The notes: generated by a model not told the origin, from the letters alone. DNA of 64,000 bases from Ruegeria sp. THAF57 (GCF_903914075.1 NZ_CAIWNQ010000005.1:124001-188000); one strand, 5' to 3'. Numbered from the stretch's first letter, positions 39,092 through 48,735 are shown. Program-made: numbers and translations.

Positions 39092-39116
39092 GGGGGTCAA
39101 GAGGGAAATGACCCCC
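39092..39116. terminator. Stem-loop between tRNA-Met and alpha/beta hydrolase
   Basis: GGGGGTCA and TGACCCCC form an 8-base perfect stem around a 9-base loop. It sits beyond the 3' end of the leftward BVMO-hydrolase pair and upstream of the leftward tRNA-Met. There is no adjacent T-run on the minus strand, so it may be a weak terminator or processing element. Confidence 0.35.
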
Positions 39117-39142
39117 AAACCGGGATTCTTTTTGACGGTGCT

Positions 39143-40117
39143 TTAACCTGTCTTGTCGGTGGCCTCGCCTTCGGCGTTTGCGGCCATCGCAATGCGGCGG
39201 ATAAAAGCAACGCAGGTTTCTGGGGCCGTAATCGGTATCATGTGACCCAGCCCCTCAAGCCGTTCGTCTGTCAGGCCGAACTGCGTCATGGGGGCGGCAT
39301 GCGCCTCGGGCGAGAGGATGGCGTCTTCTTGGCCGTACAGGATGCCGCCGGGAACTTTCAGATCCGGGTAGCGCGCGACCTGCGCGTCCATGCTGTCGTC
39401 AATGCCCGCAACATCCTGTGACGCGGTAACGAAAGCCGTCGGGCGCAGACCCAAGGCACCGCCCGCGCGATCCAGAAAATCTTCGGGCGCGGGCTCGGGG
39501 CCGAACACGATGCCCAGAGTATGAGGGGCGGTTTTTGCCGCCATTGGCACCGCGATCGTGTTTCCGATGAAGCTGCGCAGCCATTCCGTTCGGATCGCCA
39601 GCGGTTTGAAAACGTCAGGCGGCCCCGGCATGACTTGCGTCAACGGGGCCAGCAGCGCCAGCGCCTTTATCTTGCCAGGATTGTCCAGTGCCATGGCCAG
39701 TGACACTGCCCCGCCCAGAGAATGTCCGACCAAGACGGCATTTTCCACGCCCTTGGCGTCCAGCAGCTCTTGTATCATCCGGCCCTGTTGGTGCAGTTGG
39801 CCCAGATCGCCCGTGTCGCGCGTCGAATACCCGCAGCCGGGGCGGTCGACCGCAATGACGTGGTAGTCATCGGCCATCATGTCGACCATCGCATAGGTGA
39901 AATGCTGCAACTGCCCGGCCAGACCGTGGATCATCACAATGGTCTGTTTTGCAGGATCGCCCGCCTCGACATAGTGAATACTGCCGCCTTGTACCGGTGC
40001 GATCTGACCAAGTTGCGGAACCCGCTTCAAGCCATCCTGTGTCAGCTTTCGGGTCCAGAGGTTCATGGCCCCGAAAAATGCTGCGATCAAAAGAACGATA
40101 ATCAAAAAGGTGGTCAT
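39143..40117 (-). CDS. Membrane-anchored alpha/beta hydrolase
   Basis: A 324-residue alpha/beta-hydrolase. The N-terminal helix (TTFLIIVLLIAAFFGAMNLW) is an uncleaved membrane anchor or signal. The oxyanion region is MIHGLAGQ, the nucleophile elbow is GHSLGG (Ser), and the catalytic His is probably in LEGLGHMIPI. It starts one base after the Baeyer-Villiger monooxygenase stop (TGAGATG), so the pair is coupled. The monooxygenase would make an ester or lactone that this enzyme could hydrolyse. The frame beyond 40117 is spurious. Confidence 0.87.
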   Translation of the reverse strand: MTTFLIIVLLIAAFFGAMNLWTRKLTQDGLKRVPQLGQIAPVQGGSIHYVEAGDPAKQTIVMIHGLAGQLQHFTYAMVDMMADDYHVIAVDRPGCGYSTRDTGDLGQLHQQGRMIQELLDAKGVENAVLVGHSLGGAVSLAMALDNPGKIKALALLAPLTQVMPGPPDVFKPLAIRTEWLRSFIGNTIAVPMAAKTAPHTLGIVFGPEPAPEDFLDRAGGALGLRPTAFVTASQDVAGIDDSMDAQVARYPDLKVPGGILYGQEDAILSPEAHAAPMTQFGLTDERLEGLGHMIPITAPETCVAFIRRIAMAANAEGEATDKTG

Positions 40118-40118
40118 C

Positions 40119-41591
40119 TCAATGCTCTCCACTTTGGGTCGGGACGACCGAGTATTGCTCGATCCCGGACCGCGCCATGCGCTTTTCATATTCTGATACG
40201 GTGCCGGGCCAGAGGGTTGTGTTGCGGCCCTTGGCATCCTGATACCAGGACGTGCACCCACCGGCTTGCCAGACACTGTCTACGTGCCTGTCCTGCATTT
40301 CCTGCAGGAAAGCTGCCTGCTTTTCTGCATCCGGCGTGATGGTCTGGGTGCCATTGCTGTTCATTTCGTCCAAGATACGCCCGATATGGCGCACTTGTGC
40401 CTCGATCATCAGAACGACCGAATTATGACCCAACCCGGTATGGGGGCCCAGCAGGATAAAGAAATTCGGAAATCCGGCGATAGCTGTGCCCAGATTGGCC
40501 TTCATCCCGTCGGACCACGCGTCCCGCAAGCTCAGGCCATTTGTTCCATTGATTTTCAGAAATTCGACCGATTCCGTGACATTGAACCCGGTGCCCCAGA
40601 TCAGGATATCGGCCTTGGTACGCGTGCCGTCAGAGGCGATGATCTGATCGCCTTCGATTGCGGCCACACCCCGCGGTACGACCGTTACGTTGTCGCGTGC
40701 AAGGGCAGGGTACCAGTCGTTAGAACTGAGGATGCGTTTGCAGCCGATCTGATAGTCGGGCGTCAGCATGGCGTGCTGGGCTGGGTCCGAGATCGCTTTT
40801 TCCAGCGAATTGCGCCACATCTTCATGGCAAAGTTGACGGCCCCCTTGTCGCCGCGAAAGACCCGGTGGCGATATTCGAAAACCAGATAAATCATTTTTC
40901 GGCGAAGCCGGGGTAATATCGGCAGGCGTTGATACAGGCGGCGGACCCACGGCGCGATCGGTCCATCTGGGCGGGGCAGCACATAAGGCGCGGTGCGCTG
41001 AAAGATCGTGACTTGGGCTGCCATCTTCGCGATCTCAGGGACGAACTGGACAGCCGAAGCGCCTGTTCCTACAACCGCGATACGTTTGCCTGCGAGGGGA
41101 ACATCGTGGTTCCACTGGGCCGAATGAAAGCTGGGGCCGGGAAAGCTGTCTGCGCCGGGAATGTTTGGAATACTGGGGATATGCAGGGCGCCTATGGCAG
41201 AAACAAGAAATCGGGCCGACCAGAGCTGACCCTCGTGGGTTTCGACCTGCCAACGCGCTCCGTCCCACCGCGCCGCCTTCAGGCGCTGGTGAAAATGGCA
41301 CAGGTCGTAAAGCCCTTCGTCCTGTGCGACTTTTTGTAGATACGCCTGTATCTCGGCCCCGCCCGCATAGGCGCGGCTCCAGTCAGGGTTCAGATGCGTG
41401 GCCATGGAATACAGGTGCGAAGGCACATCGCAGGCCACACCGGGATAGGTGTTCTCGCGCCAGGTCCCGCCGATATCGCCTGCCTTTTCAAGGATCGCGA
41501 TTTTGGTGATCCCTCGCTTTCGCGCCTCGATCGCCATGATCAGACCCGAGAACCCCGCGCCAACGATCAGCATATTCGTTTCATGTTCCAT
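40119..41591 (-). CDS. Flavin-containing (Baeyer-Villiger-type) monooxygenase
   Basis: A 490-residue FAD/NADPH monooxygenase. Two Rossmann motifs are present: GAGFSG near residue 12 and VVGTGASA near 180. Between them is FPGPSFHSAQW, which matches the BVMO fingerprint FxGxxxHxxxW. GGTWRENTYPGVACDVPSHLY is also typical of BVMOs acting on ketones. It converts a ketone to an ester or lactone with oxygen and NADPH. The hydrolase gene follows immediately. The substrate, perhaps a cyclic ketone, steroid or terpenoid, is not assigned. Confidence 0.92.
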   Translation of the reverse strand: MEHETNMLIVGAGFSGLIMAIEARKRGITKIAILEKAGDIGGTWRENTYPGVACDVPSHLYSMATHLNPDWSRAYAGGAEIQAYLQKVAQDEGLYDLCHFHQRLKAARWDGARWQVETHEGQLWSARFLVSAIGALHIPSIPNIPGADSFPGPSFHSAQWNHDVPLAGKRIAVVGTGASAVQFVPEIAKMAAQVTIFQRTAPYVLPRPDGPIAPWVRRLYQRLPILPRLRRKMIYLVFEYRHRVFRGDKGAVNFAMKMWRNSLEKAISDPAQHAMLTPDYQIGCKRILSSNDWYPALARDNVTVVPRGVAAIEGDQIIASDGTRTKADILIWGTGFNVTESVEFLKINGTNGLSLRDAWSDGMKANLGTAIAGFPNFFILLGPHTGLGHNSVVLMIEAQVRHIGRILDEMNSNGTQTITPDAEKQAAFLQEMQDRHVDSVWQAGGCTSWYQDAKGRNTTLWPGTVSEYEKRMARSGIEQYSVVPTQSGEH

Positions 41592-41678
41592 GCGTCCGCC
41601 CCTCCCAAAGCGACCGTGGTGGTGCGATCAGGATATAAACTGCACAGGCACGTGGATAGGGTCCCGTAGGGTCAGGTG

Positions 41679-41924
41679 CTAATCCAAAAAGTCCAACCGA
41701 TGCGCACGCCCATATGCAGCCAGTCGCGCGTTCAAGGCGTCTGCCTCGGCTGCGCCGAATTCCAGTGCAAAGACAAAGGCGTGGGTCAAATAAAAACAGG
41801 CCGCGTCGATGTCCTGCGCGGTCTCACACTCGTCAGCGGCCATGGTATAATAGCGGATCAAGGCGTCAAAATCATTGCGATCATGCGCCTCAAGTAACAG
41901 ACGGTCTAGATCTGTCTTGTCCAT
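41679..41924 (-). CDS. Small helical hypothetical protein
   Basis: An 81-residue acidic, probably all-helical protein (MDKTDLDRLLLEAHDRNDFD...), with repeated Ala/Asp/Leu pattern and several Tyr, resembling a TPR-like or four-helix adaptor. I did not recognise a family. ATG 41924 is preceded by GGAG, so the long frame running to 42347 through the Rieske gene is rejected. It lies 46 bases after the Rieske oxygenase stop on the same strand, so it may be cotranscribed and serve that enzyme. Confidence 0.65.
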   Translation of the reverse strand: MDKTDLDRLLLEAHDRNDFDALIRYYTMAADECETAQDIDAACFYLTHAFVFALEFGAAEADALNARLAAYGRAHRLDFLD

Positions 41925-41970
41925 TCGGTCTCCGTCAGGACGGTCGGCGCGGGCCGACCGGTTTGTGGTT

Positions 41971-43125
41971 TTATTCCGCGCGACCGTTTTCGATCTGTGT
42001 TGCGACCCAGTGATGGAAGTTATGCGTCGGCCCGTCCATCGCGGGTGAGAAGCGACCGCCGTCGAACAGAACACCATGGCGGCCTTTCTGCATTCCTTCG
42101 ACAACAAAGACGTCTTCTTCGAACACGGTTTTCCAGAGTTGCGCGTTCGAGGCGCGCAGGCCGTCATGCTGGGGTGTGTCTTCGATGCTTTTGGCATAGT
42201 ACAGTTCGATATGCTCGACCGTGTTTTCCTGATCGACGGGTTCCAGCACGATTGCAAAGGCATGGTCGCGCTGCACGCCCAGCAGGACATTCGGATAGAG
42301 CGCCACATACTCCGCGCCCTCATCCCATTGGTCGCTGAGGCCTTCAAAGTCCTCGAAGGTTGCGCCGTCCTGATCGGTCAGTTGCCGATAGACCAGCGTG
42401 CCCTGACCGGAATAATGCCCGCGCTTTTCGATATTGTAGTGATCCTCAAGCCGGGAATAGCTGTTCAGGCCGGGGTGGACCCACGGCAAGTGATAGCTTT
42501 CGCAATAGTTCTCGACCGCCAGTTTCCAGTTGGTCTTGACCTCCAGTTTGAACGAGGATGTCTCGCCGCCGTGATACACGGGCTGGTCAAATTCCTTCCA
42601 ACGCTCCAGCAAAGCGGCATGGGCGTCCTCGAAGGCAGGGGCATTGCCGTCCACGTTCACAAAGATCACGTCGCGCCAGACATAGGATCGCACGCGGACC
42701 AGCCCCAGGTTCTTGCGGTCAACATCCTCGTGGGTGTTGTGGCCGGGGCCGCCCACATGTGGGGTCGCGCGCAATTCCCCTTTCAGGCTGTAACACCAGC
42801 TATGGTAGGGGCAGCGGATCGCGCCGCCGATTTTGCGGGGGGTATCGACCAGAATCATGCCACGGTGGCGGCAGGTGTTCTGGAAAACGCCGACCTCTCC
42901 GTCGCGGTCGCGCACGATCAGCAGGGGCATTCCCAGAAAGTCGACCGGCTTGGCGTCGCCTTCTTCGGGCACATCCTTGCCGAACCCGATCCCGGACCAG
43001 TTCGCATACAAGACCGATTTCCGTTCTTCGGCGAAAACGGCCGGGTCGATATAATGTTCGTTAGGCAGGCCGTTGGCGACATTTACATCGGCCAGGACGG
43101 AGGACAGCGGGCTATGCTTGTTCAT
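41971..43125 (-). CDS. Rieske non-haem iron oxygenase, alpha subunit (GbcA/CntA-like)
   Basis: A 384-residue oxygenase subunit. The Rieske [2Fe-2S] site is Cys85-His87...Cys105-His108. The mononuclear iron site is NYCESYHLPWVH, with Glu209, His212 and His217. This length and the Glu-containing iron motif fit the group that demethylates or cleaves quaternary amines (glycine betaine, stachydrine, carnitine) more than aromatic dioxygenases. No reductase subunit is adjacent. ATG 43125 has AGGAG upstream. A LysR gene precedes it on the same strand, and an MttB-family methyltransferase gene is nearby. Confidence 0.9.
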   Translation of the reverse strand: MNKHSPLSSVLADVNVANGLPNEHYIDPAVFAEERKSVLYANWSGIGFGKDVPEEGDAKPVDFLGMPLLIVRDRDGEVGVFQNTCRHRGMILVDTPRKIGGAIRCPYHSWCYSLKGELRATPHVGGPGHNTHEDVDRKNLGLVRVRSYVWRDVIFVNVDGNAPAFEDAHAALLERWKEFDQPVYHGGETSSFKLEVKTNWKLAVENYCESYHLPWVHPGLNSYSRLEDHYNIEKRGHYSGQGTLVYRQLTDQDGATFEDFEGLSDQWDEGAEYVALYPNVLLGVQRDHAFAIVLEPVDQENTVEHIELYYAKSIEDTPQHDGLRASNAQLWKTVFEEDVFVVEGMQKGRHGVLFDGGRFSPAMDGPTHNFHHWVATQIENGRAE

Positions 43126-43224
43126 CGGGCTCTCCTGAAGGTGTGCTGGATGCGTTTTATCTGTATTGGCGGAAGGGAAGGGCACCACACAACATCAGAA
43201 ATCCTCATCAAAGAGTGATTTCAC

Positions 43225-44130
43225 CTAAACCGAACCGTTCTGCACCTCTTGAATGATCCAATTCTTCAGGGCGCGCGCGCTGTCGGACAGGTCTTCATCG
43301 GGACGACCGACAAGGTAGAACTGGTTTGGCGCGGTCAGTTGATGCGGACCGATTGTGACCAATTTGCCGGATTGCAGCATCGGCTGGATTAGCCGCTGCC
43401 ATCCCAGCGCCAACCCTGCCCCCTTGCGGGCAAGCTGCAAGGCAACCGAATAGCTGTTTACGCGAGATTCAATTGGAATTGTGCCGCTATACCCCAATTG
43501 CTGAAACCATTCTGGCCAGGTTGTCCAGCTACGGTCTTCGGACTCTAGGTGAATTAACCGCTCGGCTGCAAGTTCATCCAAACTGGCGCCGATCAGTCGG
43601 TCGGCGACCTCGGGGCTGGCGACCGGCACCAAATGATCGCGGAACAAAGGCGTATTCGTCAGGCTGGGATCACTGTCACGGCCATAGCGGATAAAGAAGT
43701 CAACATCCGGCCTGTCGCGAAAGGCGCGATCCTGAGACAATTGATCAACGTTGACCTCGGGCATGTCGCGCCAGAACCGGATGACAGCCGGGGACAGCCA
43801 CAGGGCGGCAACGGCCGTGGTCGATCCCACCGTGACCTTTCCGACCGAAGCTCGATTCCGGATTGCGCCCAGAGTTTTCGAGACACGCGTGAAAGAGGAT
43901 GACAGTGCCTCGTACAAGGCTTTTCCATCTTCGGTCAGATCAACGCCCCGGTGTTTTCGTTGGAAAAGGGCTGTGCCCAGATCGCCCTCAAGCGCCTTGA
44001 TCTGGTGGCTGACCGCGCCGGGAGTGACCGAGAGTTCCTCGGCTGCGTTCTTAAAGCTCAGGTGCCGCGCTGCGGCCTCGAACGCGGATAAGGTGGTCAA
44101 CGGCGGGAGGCTATAGTGGCGTCTGGACAT
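43225..44130 (-). CDS. LysR-family regulator (GcvA-like)
   Basis: A 301-residue LysR protein. LPPLTTLSAFEAAARHLSF and LSVTPGAVSHQIKALEG form the helix-turn-helix, typical of the GcvA branch. ATG 44130 is used. It lies 99 bases upstream of the Rieske oxygenase gene on the same strand and is divergent from the MttB-family gene across 203 bases, so it could control either or both. The effector is unknown, but the neighbours point to a methylated amine. Confidence 0.9.
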   Translation of the reverse strand: MSRRHYSLPPLTTLSAFEAAARHLSFKNAAEELSVTPGAVSHQIKALEGDLGTALFQRKHRGVDLTEDGKALYEALSSSFTRVSKTLGAIRNRASVGKVTVGSTTAVAALWLSPAVIRFWRDMPEVNVDQLSQDRAFRDRPDVDFFIRYGRDSDPSLTNTPLFRDHLVPVASPEVADRLIGASLDELAAERLIHLESEDRSWTTWPEWFQQLGYSGTIPIESRVNSYSVALQLARKGAGLALGWQRLIQPMLQSGKLVTIGPHQLTAPNQFYLVGRPDEDLSDSARALKNWIIQEVQNGSV

Positions 44131-44333
44131 GATGGGTGGCAATCATCGGCGGGTTTTGGATTACTTTCATTCACCTCAGTATTGGTAATTCGACGGGTGA
44201 AAGCCAGTCAGCATTTAAGAGTATAGCGGATCGTTTTCTGGTCAATGTCGCTTCTTGCAAACAGATATCGCAATCAGTGACGTGCGTGGCCTGCGAATCC
44301 TCCAGTCTGGGGGCAAGATCGGAGGATTGCCCC

Positions 44334-45881
44334 ATGAACATTCGCACCGCCACCCGCGCAGGAGGCCGTTCCGCCCGCCGCGCCCTGCGCACCGCGCCCA
44401 ATTTCGACATGCTGCCCGGCCTGACCCGTGGCATCCCCTTGTGTGAGGTGATGGACGGCGCGCAGGTTGAACGCATCGACAATGCCTCAATGGATATTCT
44501 CGAGAATGTGGGTGTCCAGTTCCGCGATCCCATCGCGTTGGAGGATTGGAAGAGGGTTGGCGCCAAGGTCGAGGGTGAGATGGTCTATCTGGATCGCGGG
44601 TTGGTGCGCGATTTAATCGCCACCATCCCCAGCGATTTCACCTATCACGCGCGTGATCCGAAAAAGAATGTGCGGCTGGGCGGGCCGCATTCGATCTTTG
44701 TGCCGATGACCGGCGCGCCCTTCCTGCGCGATCTTGAGGATGTGCGCCGCAATCCGACGCTGGACGATCTGGCGATGTTCCACAAGTTGGCCCACATGCT
44801 GCCTGCGCTTCATTCCAGCGCCCATCACATCGTCGAACCCTATGACCACCCGATTAGCCAGCGCCATCTGCGGATCACCTATTCGTCGATGAAACATTCA
44901 GACAAGACCTTCATGGGCATGACTACCAGCCCTAAAAACGCCGAGGACGTGATGGAGATGTGCGCCATCCTGTTCGGCGAGGAGTACCTAGAGGATCACC
45001 CGGTCACCACCGGCAACTGTAACGGCAACTCGCCTTTGGTTTGGGATGAAACGATGCTGGGGGCCATGCGGGCCTTTTGTCGCCGCAACCAACCGGTGCT
45101 GTGTTCGCCCTTCGTACTAGGTGGGGCGAATACACCGGCATCCGTTCCCGCCACAGTGGCGCAGTTGAACGCCGAGGCGCTGAGCGCGCTGGCCTATACG
45201 CAGGTCATCCGCAAGGGTGCGCCCGCGATCTACGGGCATTACTTGTCGACCGTCTCGATGAAGTCCGGTGCGCCGATGGCAGGCACGCCCGAGATCAGCC
45301 TAATGAACTTTATGATTGGCCAGATGGCACGGCATTACGACGTGCCGTGGCGCACCTCGAACACTTTGGGCGGAGCCAAGACTTTTGACGCGCAGGCTGG
45401 ATACGAGTCTGCCACCACGTTGCAGGCGGTGGTCCATGCAGGTGCCAACTATATATGGCACAGCGCGGGTTGGAATGAGGCCGGGATGCACTGTTCCGTC
45501 GCAAAGTTCATCGTCGATGCGGAACAATGCGCAATGGCCTATCGCATGGCCGAAGGGCCGAAATGGGATGATTTCGATCAGGCCTTCGCCGCTGTTCCCG
45601 ATGTCGGCCCCGGCGGACACTATCTGGGCCATCCGCATACGCAGGACAATTTCCAAAGCGCCTTTTTCATGCCTGAGATGTTCGACAACAACTCGATCGA
45701 GCAGTGGCAGGCCGAAGGCAGCGTCGAGATCACCGAACGCGCCCTGACCCGGGCCAAGACCCTGCTGGCCGAATACCAGGAACCGAAACTGGATGAGGCC
45801 AAGAACGAAGCGCTGCTGGATTATATCGCCCGACGGGAACAGGAAATCCCGGCGGCGGATGAGTTGAACCAAAGCTATTGA
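44334..45881 (+). CDS. MttB-family (non-pyrrolysine) methylamine/betaine methyltransferase
   Basis: A 515-residue member of the trimethylamine methyltransferase superfamily, COG5598. The reading frame is uninterrupted by an amber codon, so it is not the pyrrolysine-containing TMA enzyme. Non-Pyl members demethylate glycine betaine, proline betaine, carnitine or other quaternary amines and pass the methyl group to a corrinoid protein. No MtbC-type corrinoid protein or RamA gene is in the window. ATG 44334 with GGAGGA seven bases upstream sets the start; the longer frame to 44136 is untranslated leader. It converges on the FAD oxidoreductase gene with a 16-base gap. Confidence 0.9.
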   Translation: MNIRTATRAGGRSARRALRTAPNFDMLPGLTRGIPLCEVMDGAQVERIDNASMDILENVGVQFRDPIALEDWKRVGAKVEGEMVYLDRGLVRDLIATIPSDFTYHARDPKKNVRLGGPHSIFVPMTGAPFLRDLEDVRRNPTLDDLAMFHKLAHMLPALHSSAHHIVEPYDHPISQRHLRITYSSMKHSDKTFMGMTTSPKNAEDVMEMCAILFGEEYLEDHPVTTGNCNGNSPLVWDETMLGAMRAFCRRNQPVLCSPFVLGGANTPASVPATVAQLNAEALSALAYTQVIRKGAPAIYGHYLSTVSMKSGAPMAGTPEISLMNFMIGQMARHYDVPWRTSNTLGGAKTFDAQAGYESATTLQAVVHAGANYIWHSAGWNEAGMHCSVAKFIVDAEQCAMAYRMAEGPKWDDFDQAFAAVPDVGPGGHYLGHPHTQDNFQSAFFMPEMFDNNSIEQWQAEGSVEITERALTRAKTLLAEYQEPKLDEAKNEALLDYIARREQEIPAADELNQSY

Positions 45882-45897
45882 AAAGCGGTGGGTCCGT

Positions 45898-47238
45898 TCA
45901 TTCGTCGCGGGCCCGCCATTCCTTCCACCGTAATACTGCATTCGCACCAAGCTCGCGGAAGGGCTGCGGGGGCAGGCGTTTGGGGGGGTGCTCTGCTTCG
46001 AAGTGCCGGGTGATGTCCGAGCTGTGTCCGCAGGCGCGCTCGGCCGCTGCGATACCTGTCAGCGTCCCGCGTGCGGTGCCCAGCCCGTTCTGGACGCAGC
46101 CGGAAAAGACACCCGGTTCGATCTGTCGCGCGACGGACACACCATTAAGGCTCAGACACAGATGGCCCGCCCATTGGTACTGCATTGGCAGGCCTGCCAA
46201 CTGTGGAAAACGCTGATTAAACTTGCGCTGCATGACTCGCGAGGCGCGTTCAAGATCGCGCGCCGTCGCGGCCATGCCAGGACGCAGCGCGGCGCAGGTC
46301 CGGGTAACGATACGGTTGCCGCCCTGACCTGTATCTATCCGCCGCATCGTCGTGCCCATCGGGTCAGACGGGGTTACACCCCAGCGCGTCTGACCGCCGA
46401 TACGGGCCATTTGGTCCACGTCCAACTCGGGCGTCATGGCAGCAAAAAGAAACAGTTGCATCAGTCGGTCGGTCTCAATCCCGAAGCTTTCCAGATGACC
46501 GTTCACCGTCAGGATTACCGTGCCCGTGCTGACCGACCCGCGCACCGTTTGTACCTGCCACGCGCCGCCTTGTTTCTGAAACCCAGTGACGGCCGAGTTC
46601 TCGAATACCGCGACCCCATCCCCGACAAGCCCAGCCGCCAAACCGCGCACATAGCCCGCCGGTTGCAACATCACCGTCCCCGGTGTGAAAAGACCCGAGC
46701 GATAGTGGCGCGATCCGGTCAACTCATACATTTGCTGTGGGTCCAGCATTTCACTGTTTTCGCCCAGACTGGCCAGATGCTGTGTGTAGCTTTTGTTATG
46801 GTCATGCCCGGCTGCACTGGCCGCGCCGTTCACTTTGCCCGCCGCAGCGAAATAGTTCGGGTCGATCCGGTATTGCTCGACGGCCTCACGCGCGAACGCA
46901 ATAGCGCGGCGGTTCAATGCGATCATCGCCCGGTCATCGCCCGCGCCCGCATAATCGTCCGAGGCCAGATCATGCGGCAGGTCGATCATAAAGCCCGAGT
47001 TCCGCCCTGCCGCGCCTTCGGCCACACGCCCCGCTTCCAGCACTACGATCTTGGCACTGGGCTGCAGTTGCGTCAGACGCCGGGCTGCGGACAGCCCGGC
47101 AAACCCCGCGCCGATGATGGTGAAATCAGCGGTTATGGTGTCGACCAGTTCCCGCGCGGGCGGGGGATCGCCCAGAAGGACGCTCCACGCCGCAGGCCCA
47201 CGGTGCAGGGGCAGGGTGCGGGCGGTGTACCTGCTCAA
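45898..47238 (-). CDS. FAD-dependent oxidoreductase, PuuB/DadA type
   Basis: A 446-residue flavoprotein of the DAO family. The dinucleotide motif is IIGAGFAGLSAAR (near 41-53), GAAGRNSGFM follows, and the C-terminal region carries FSGCVQNGLGTARGT. The N-terminal extension before the Rossmann motif resembles gamma-glutamylputrescine oxidase (PuuB). It is the last gene of a leftward set GntR - DapA-like - aldehyde dehydrogenase - this gene, and its start overlaps the dehydrogenase stop by 4 bases. It probably oxidises an amine to the aldehyde used by that dehydrogenase. Confidence 0.88.
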   Translation of the reverse strand: MSRYTARTLPLHRGPAAWSVLLGDPPPARELVDTITADFTIIGAGFAGLSAARRLTQLQPSAKIVVLEAGRVAEGAAGRNSGFMIDLPHDLASDDYAGAGDDRAMIALNRRAIAFAREAVEQYRIDPNYFAAAGKVNGAASAAGHDHNKSYTQHLASLGENSEMLDPQQMYELTGSRHYRSGLFTPGTVMLQPAGYVRGLAAGLVGDGVAVFENSAVTGFQKQGGAWQVQTVRGSVSTGTVILTVNGHLESFGIETDRLMQLFLFAAMTPELDVDQMARIGGQTRWGVTPSDPMGTTMRRIDTGQGGNRIVTRTCAALRPGMAATARDLERASRVMQRKFNQRFPQLAGLPMQYQWAGHLCLSLNGVSVARQIEPGVFSGCVQNGLGTARGTLTGIAAAERACGHSSDITRHFEAEHPPKRLPPQPFRELGANAVLRWKEWRARDE

Positions 47239-48731
47239 TCCACGGCCTCATCCGAGTCATCGGCCAGATCAATCCAGATTGTCTTTAGTTGGGTGTATTG
47301 ATCATGGGCGTGAACCGAGTTGTCGCGCCCGCCAAAGCCGGATTGCTTGTAGCCGCCGAAGGGCGTGGTGATGTCGCCCTCGCCAAAGCTGTTCACCGTG
47401 ACCGTACCGGCCCGGATCGCCCGAGCGCCGCGAATGGCGCGTTTGACATTGGCCGTGAAGATCGAAGCACATAGGCCATACTCAGTGTCATTGGCGATCT
47501 TGATGGCCTCGTCAAAGCCCGAGACTTTAATCACCGACAGCACGGGGCCGAAGATTTCCTCGCGCGCCAAAACTGCGTCGTTGCCGGGCACCTCAACCAC
47601 CGTGGCCTCGACAAACCCGTCCTTGGCAGTGCCGCCGATCACGACATTCCCGACCTGTTCCAGATAGCCGCAGACCTTGGTGAAATGCCCCTCGCTGACC
47701 AGCGCGCCCATGCGGGTTTCCGGGTTCAGAGGGTCGCCAATATTCCACTGTTTCGCGTGATGCGCGATGCGTTCCAGCAGTTCGGCCTTCACGTCCTTAT
47801 GCACGATCAACCGGGACGAGGCCGAGCAGTTCTCGCCCATATTCCAGAACGCGCCGTTGACGACATGCGCGGCCACACGGTCCAGATTTTCGGCATCCTC
47901 CATCACGATGGCGGGGTTCTTGCCGCCCATCTCAAGCACCACCTCTTTGGCGTTGCTTTCCGCCGAATAGGTCAGGAACCGCTTGCCGGTGACGGTGGAA
48001 CCGGTGAAGGACACCATGTCGATATCCATATGTCGCCCGATGGGCTCGCCTACCTCGGCCCCGCCACCCGGAACAATGTTCAGCACGCCGCGCGGCAGAC
48101 CGGCCTCCATCGCCAGTTCGGCCAAACGCAGGGCTGTCAAAGTGGTCTCAGCCGCCGGTTTCACCACCACCGAACAACCCGCCGCCAAGGCTGGCCCGAT
48201 CTTCCACGCCAGCATCAGCAGGGGGAAGTTCCAAGGCAGCACCAGCCCCACAACGCCAATCGGTTCACGCACCACCATGGCGATGTGGTCGTCGCTGGCC
48301 GGCGAGACCTGATCGTAGATTTTGTCGATCGCTTCGGCGTGCCATTTCAGGCAGTGGATCGTCTCGGGGACGTCCACGGTTTCGCAGTCATAGATGGTCT
48401 TGCCGCTGTCGATGCTCTCCATCACCGCCAGTTCACGGGCGTTGCGGGTCATCAGCTTGCACAGACGTATCAGAACGTCCTTGCGCTCGGACGGGTGGAG
48501 TTTCGACCAGCAGCCATCTTCAAACGCTTCGCGCGCCTTTTCGACGGCAAAATCCACGTCTGCGGCACCGCAGGCGGCGATATCGGTCAATTTCTCACCT
48601 GTCGCGGGGTTCACCGTCTCGAACGTCTGGCCCGAGATCGCGGGGCGATAGCTGCCGTCGATGAAGGCCCCGGTGGGCAGGTCCAGCCCTGCGGCGATGG
48701 ATGTGTATTCGTCCTGTGTCAGCAGTTCCAT
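47235..48731 (-). CDS. Aldehyde dehydrogenase (PuuC-like)
   Basis: A 498-residue NAD(P)-dependent aldehyde dehydrogenase. The catalytic Glu is in VLEMGGKNP and the catalytic Cys in NMGENCSASSR. PWNFPLLM and the FTGSTVTGK cofactor motif are normal. Overall it resembles PuuC-type dehydrogenases acting on omega-amino aldehydes. It overlaps the FAD oxidoreductase gene downstream and follows the DapA-like gene after 4 bases, so one transcript is likely. Betaine aldehyde or ketoglutarate semialdehyde are alternative substrates. Confidence 0.92.
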   Translation of the reverse strand: MELLTQDEYTSIAAGLDLPTGAFIDGSYRPAISGQTFETVNPATGEKLTDIAACGAADVDFAVEKAREAFEDGCWSKLHPSERKDVLIRLCKLMTRNARELAVMESIDSGKTIYDCETVDVPETIHCLKWHAEAIDKIYDQVSPASDDHIAMVVREPIGVVGLVLPWNFPLLMLAWKIGPALAAGCSVVVKPAAETTLTALRLAELAMEAGLPRGVLNIVPGGGAEVGEPIGRHMDIDMVSFTGSTVTGKRFLTYSAESNAKEVVLEMGGKNPAIVMEDAENLDRVAAHVVNGAFWNMGENCSASSRLIVHKDVKAELLERIAHHAKQWNIGDPLNPETRMGALVSEGHFTKVCGYLEQVGNVVIGGTAKDGFVEATVVEVPGNDAVLAREEIFGPVLSVIKVSGFDEAIKIANDTEYGLCASIFTANVKRAIRGARAIRAGTVTVNSFGEGDITTPFGGYKQSGFGGRDNSVHAHDQYTQLKTIWIDLADDSDEAVD

Positions 48732-48735
48732 TGCC

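Noticed and set aside
45988-47301. A 437-codon rightward open frame
   Set aside because: Antisense to the FAD oxidoreductase gene; Arg/His/Pro-rich composition typical of shadows.
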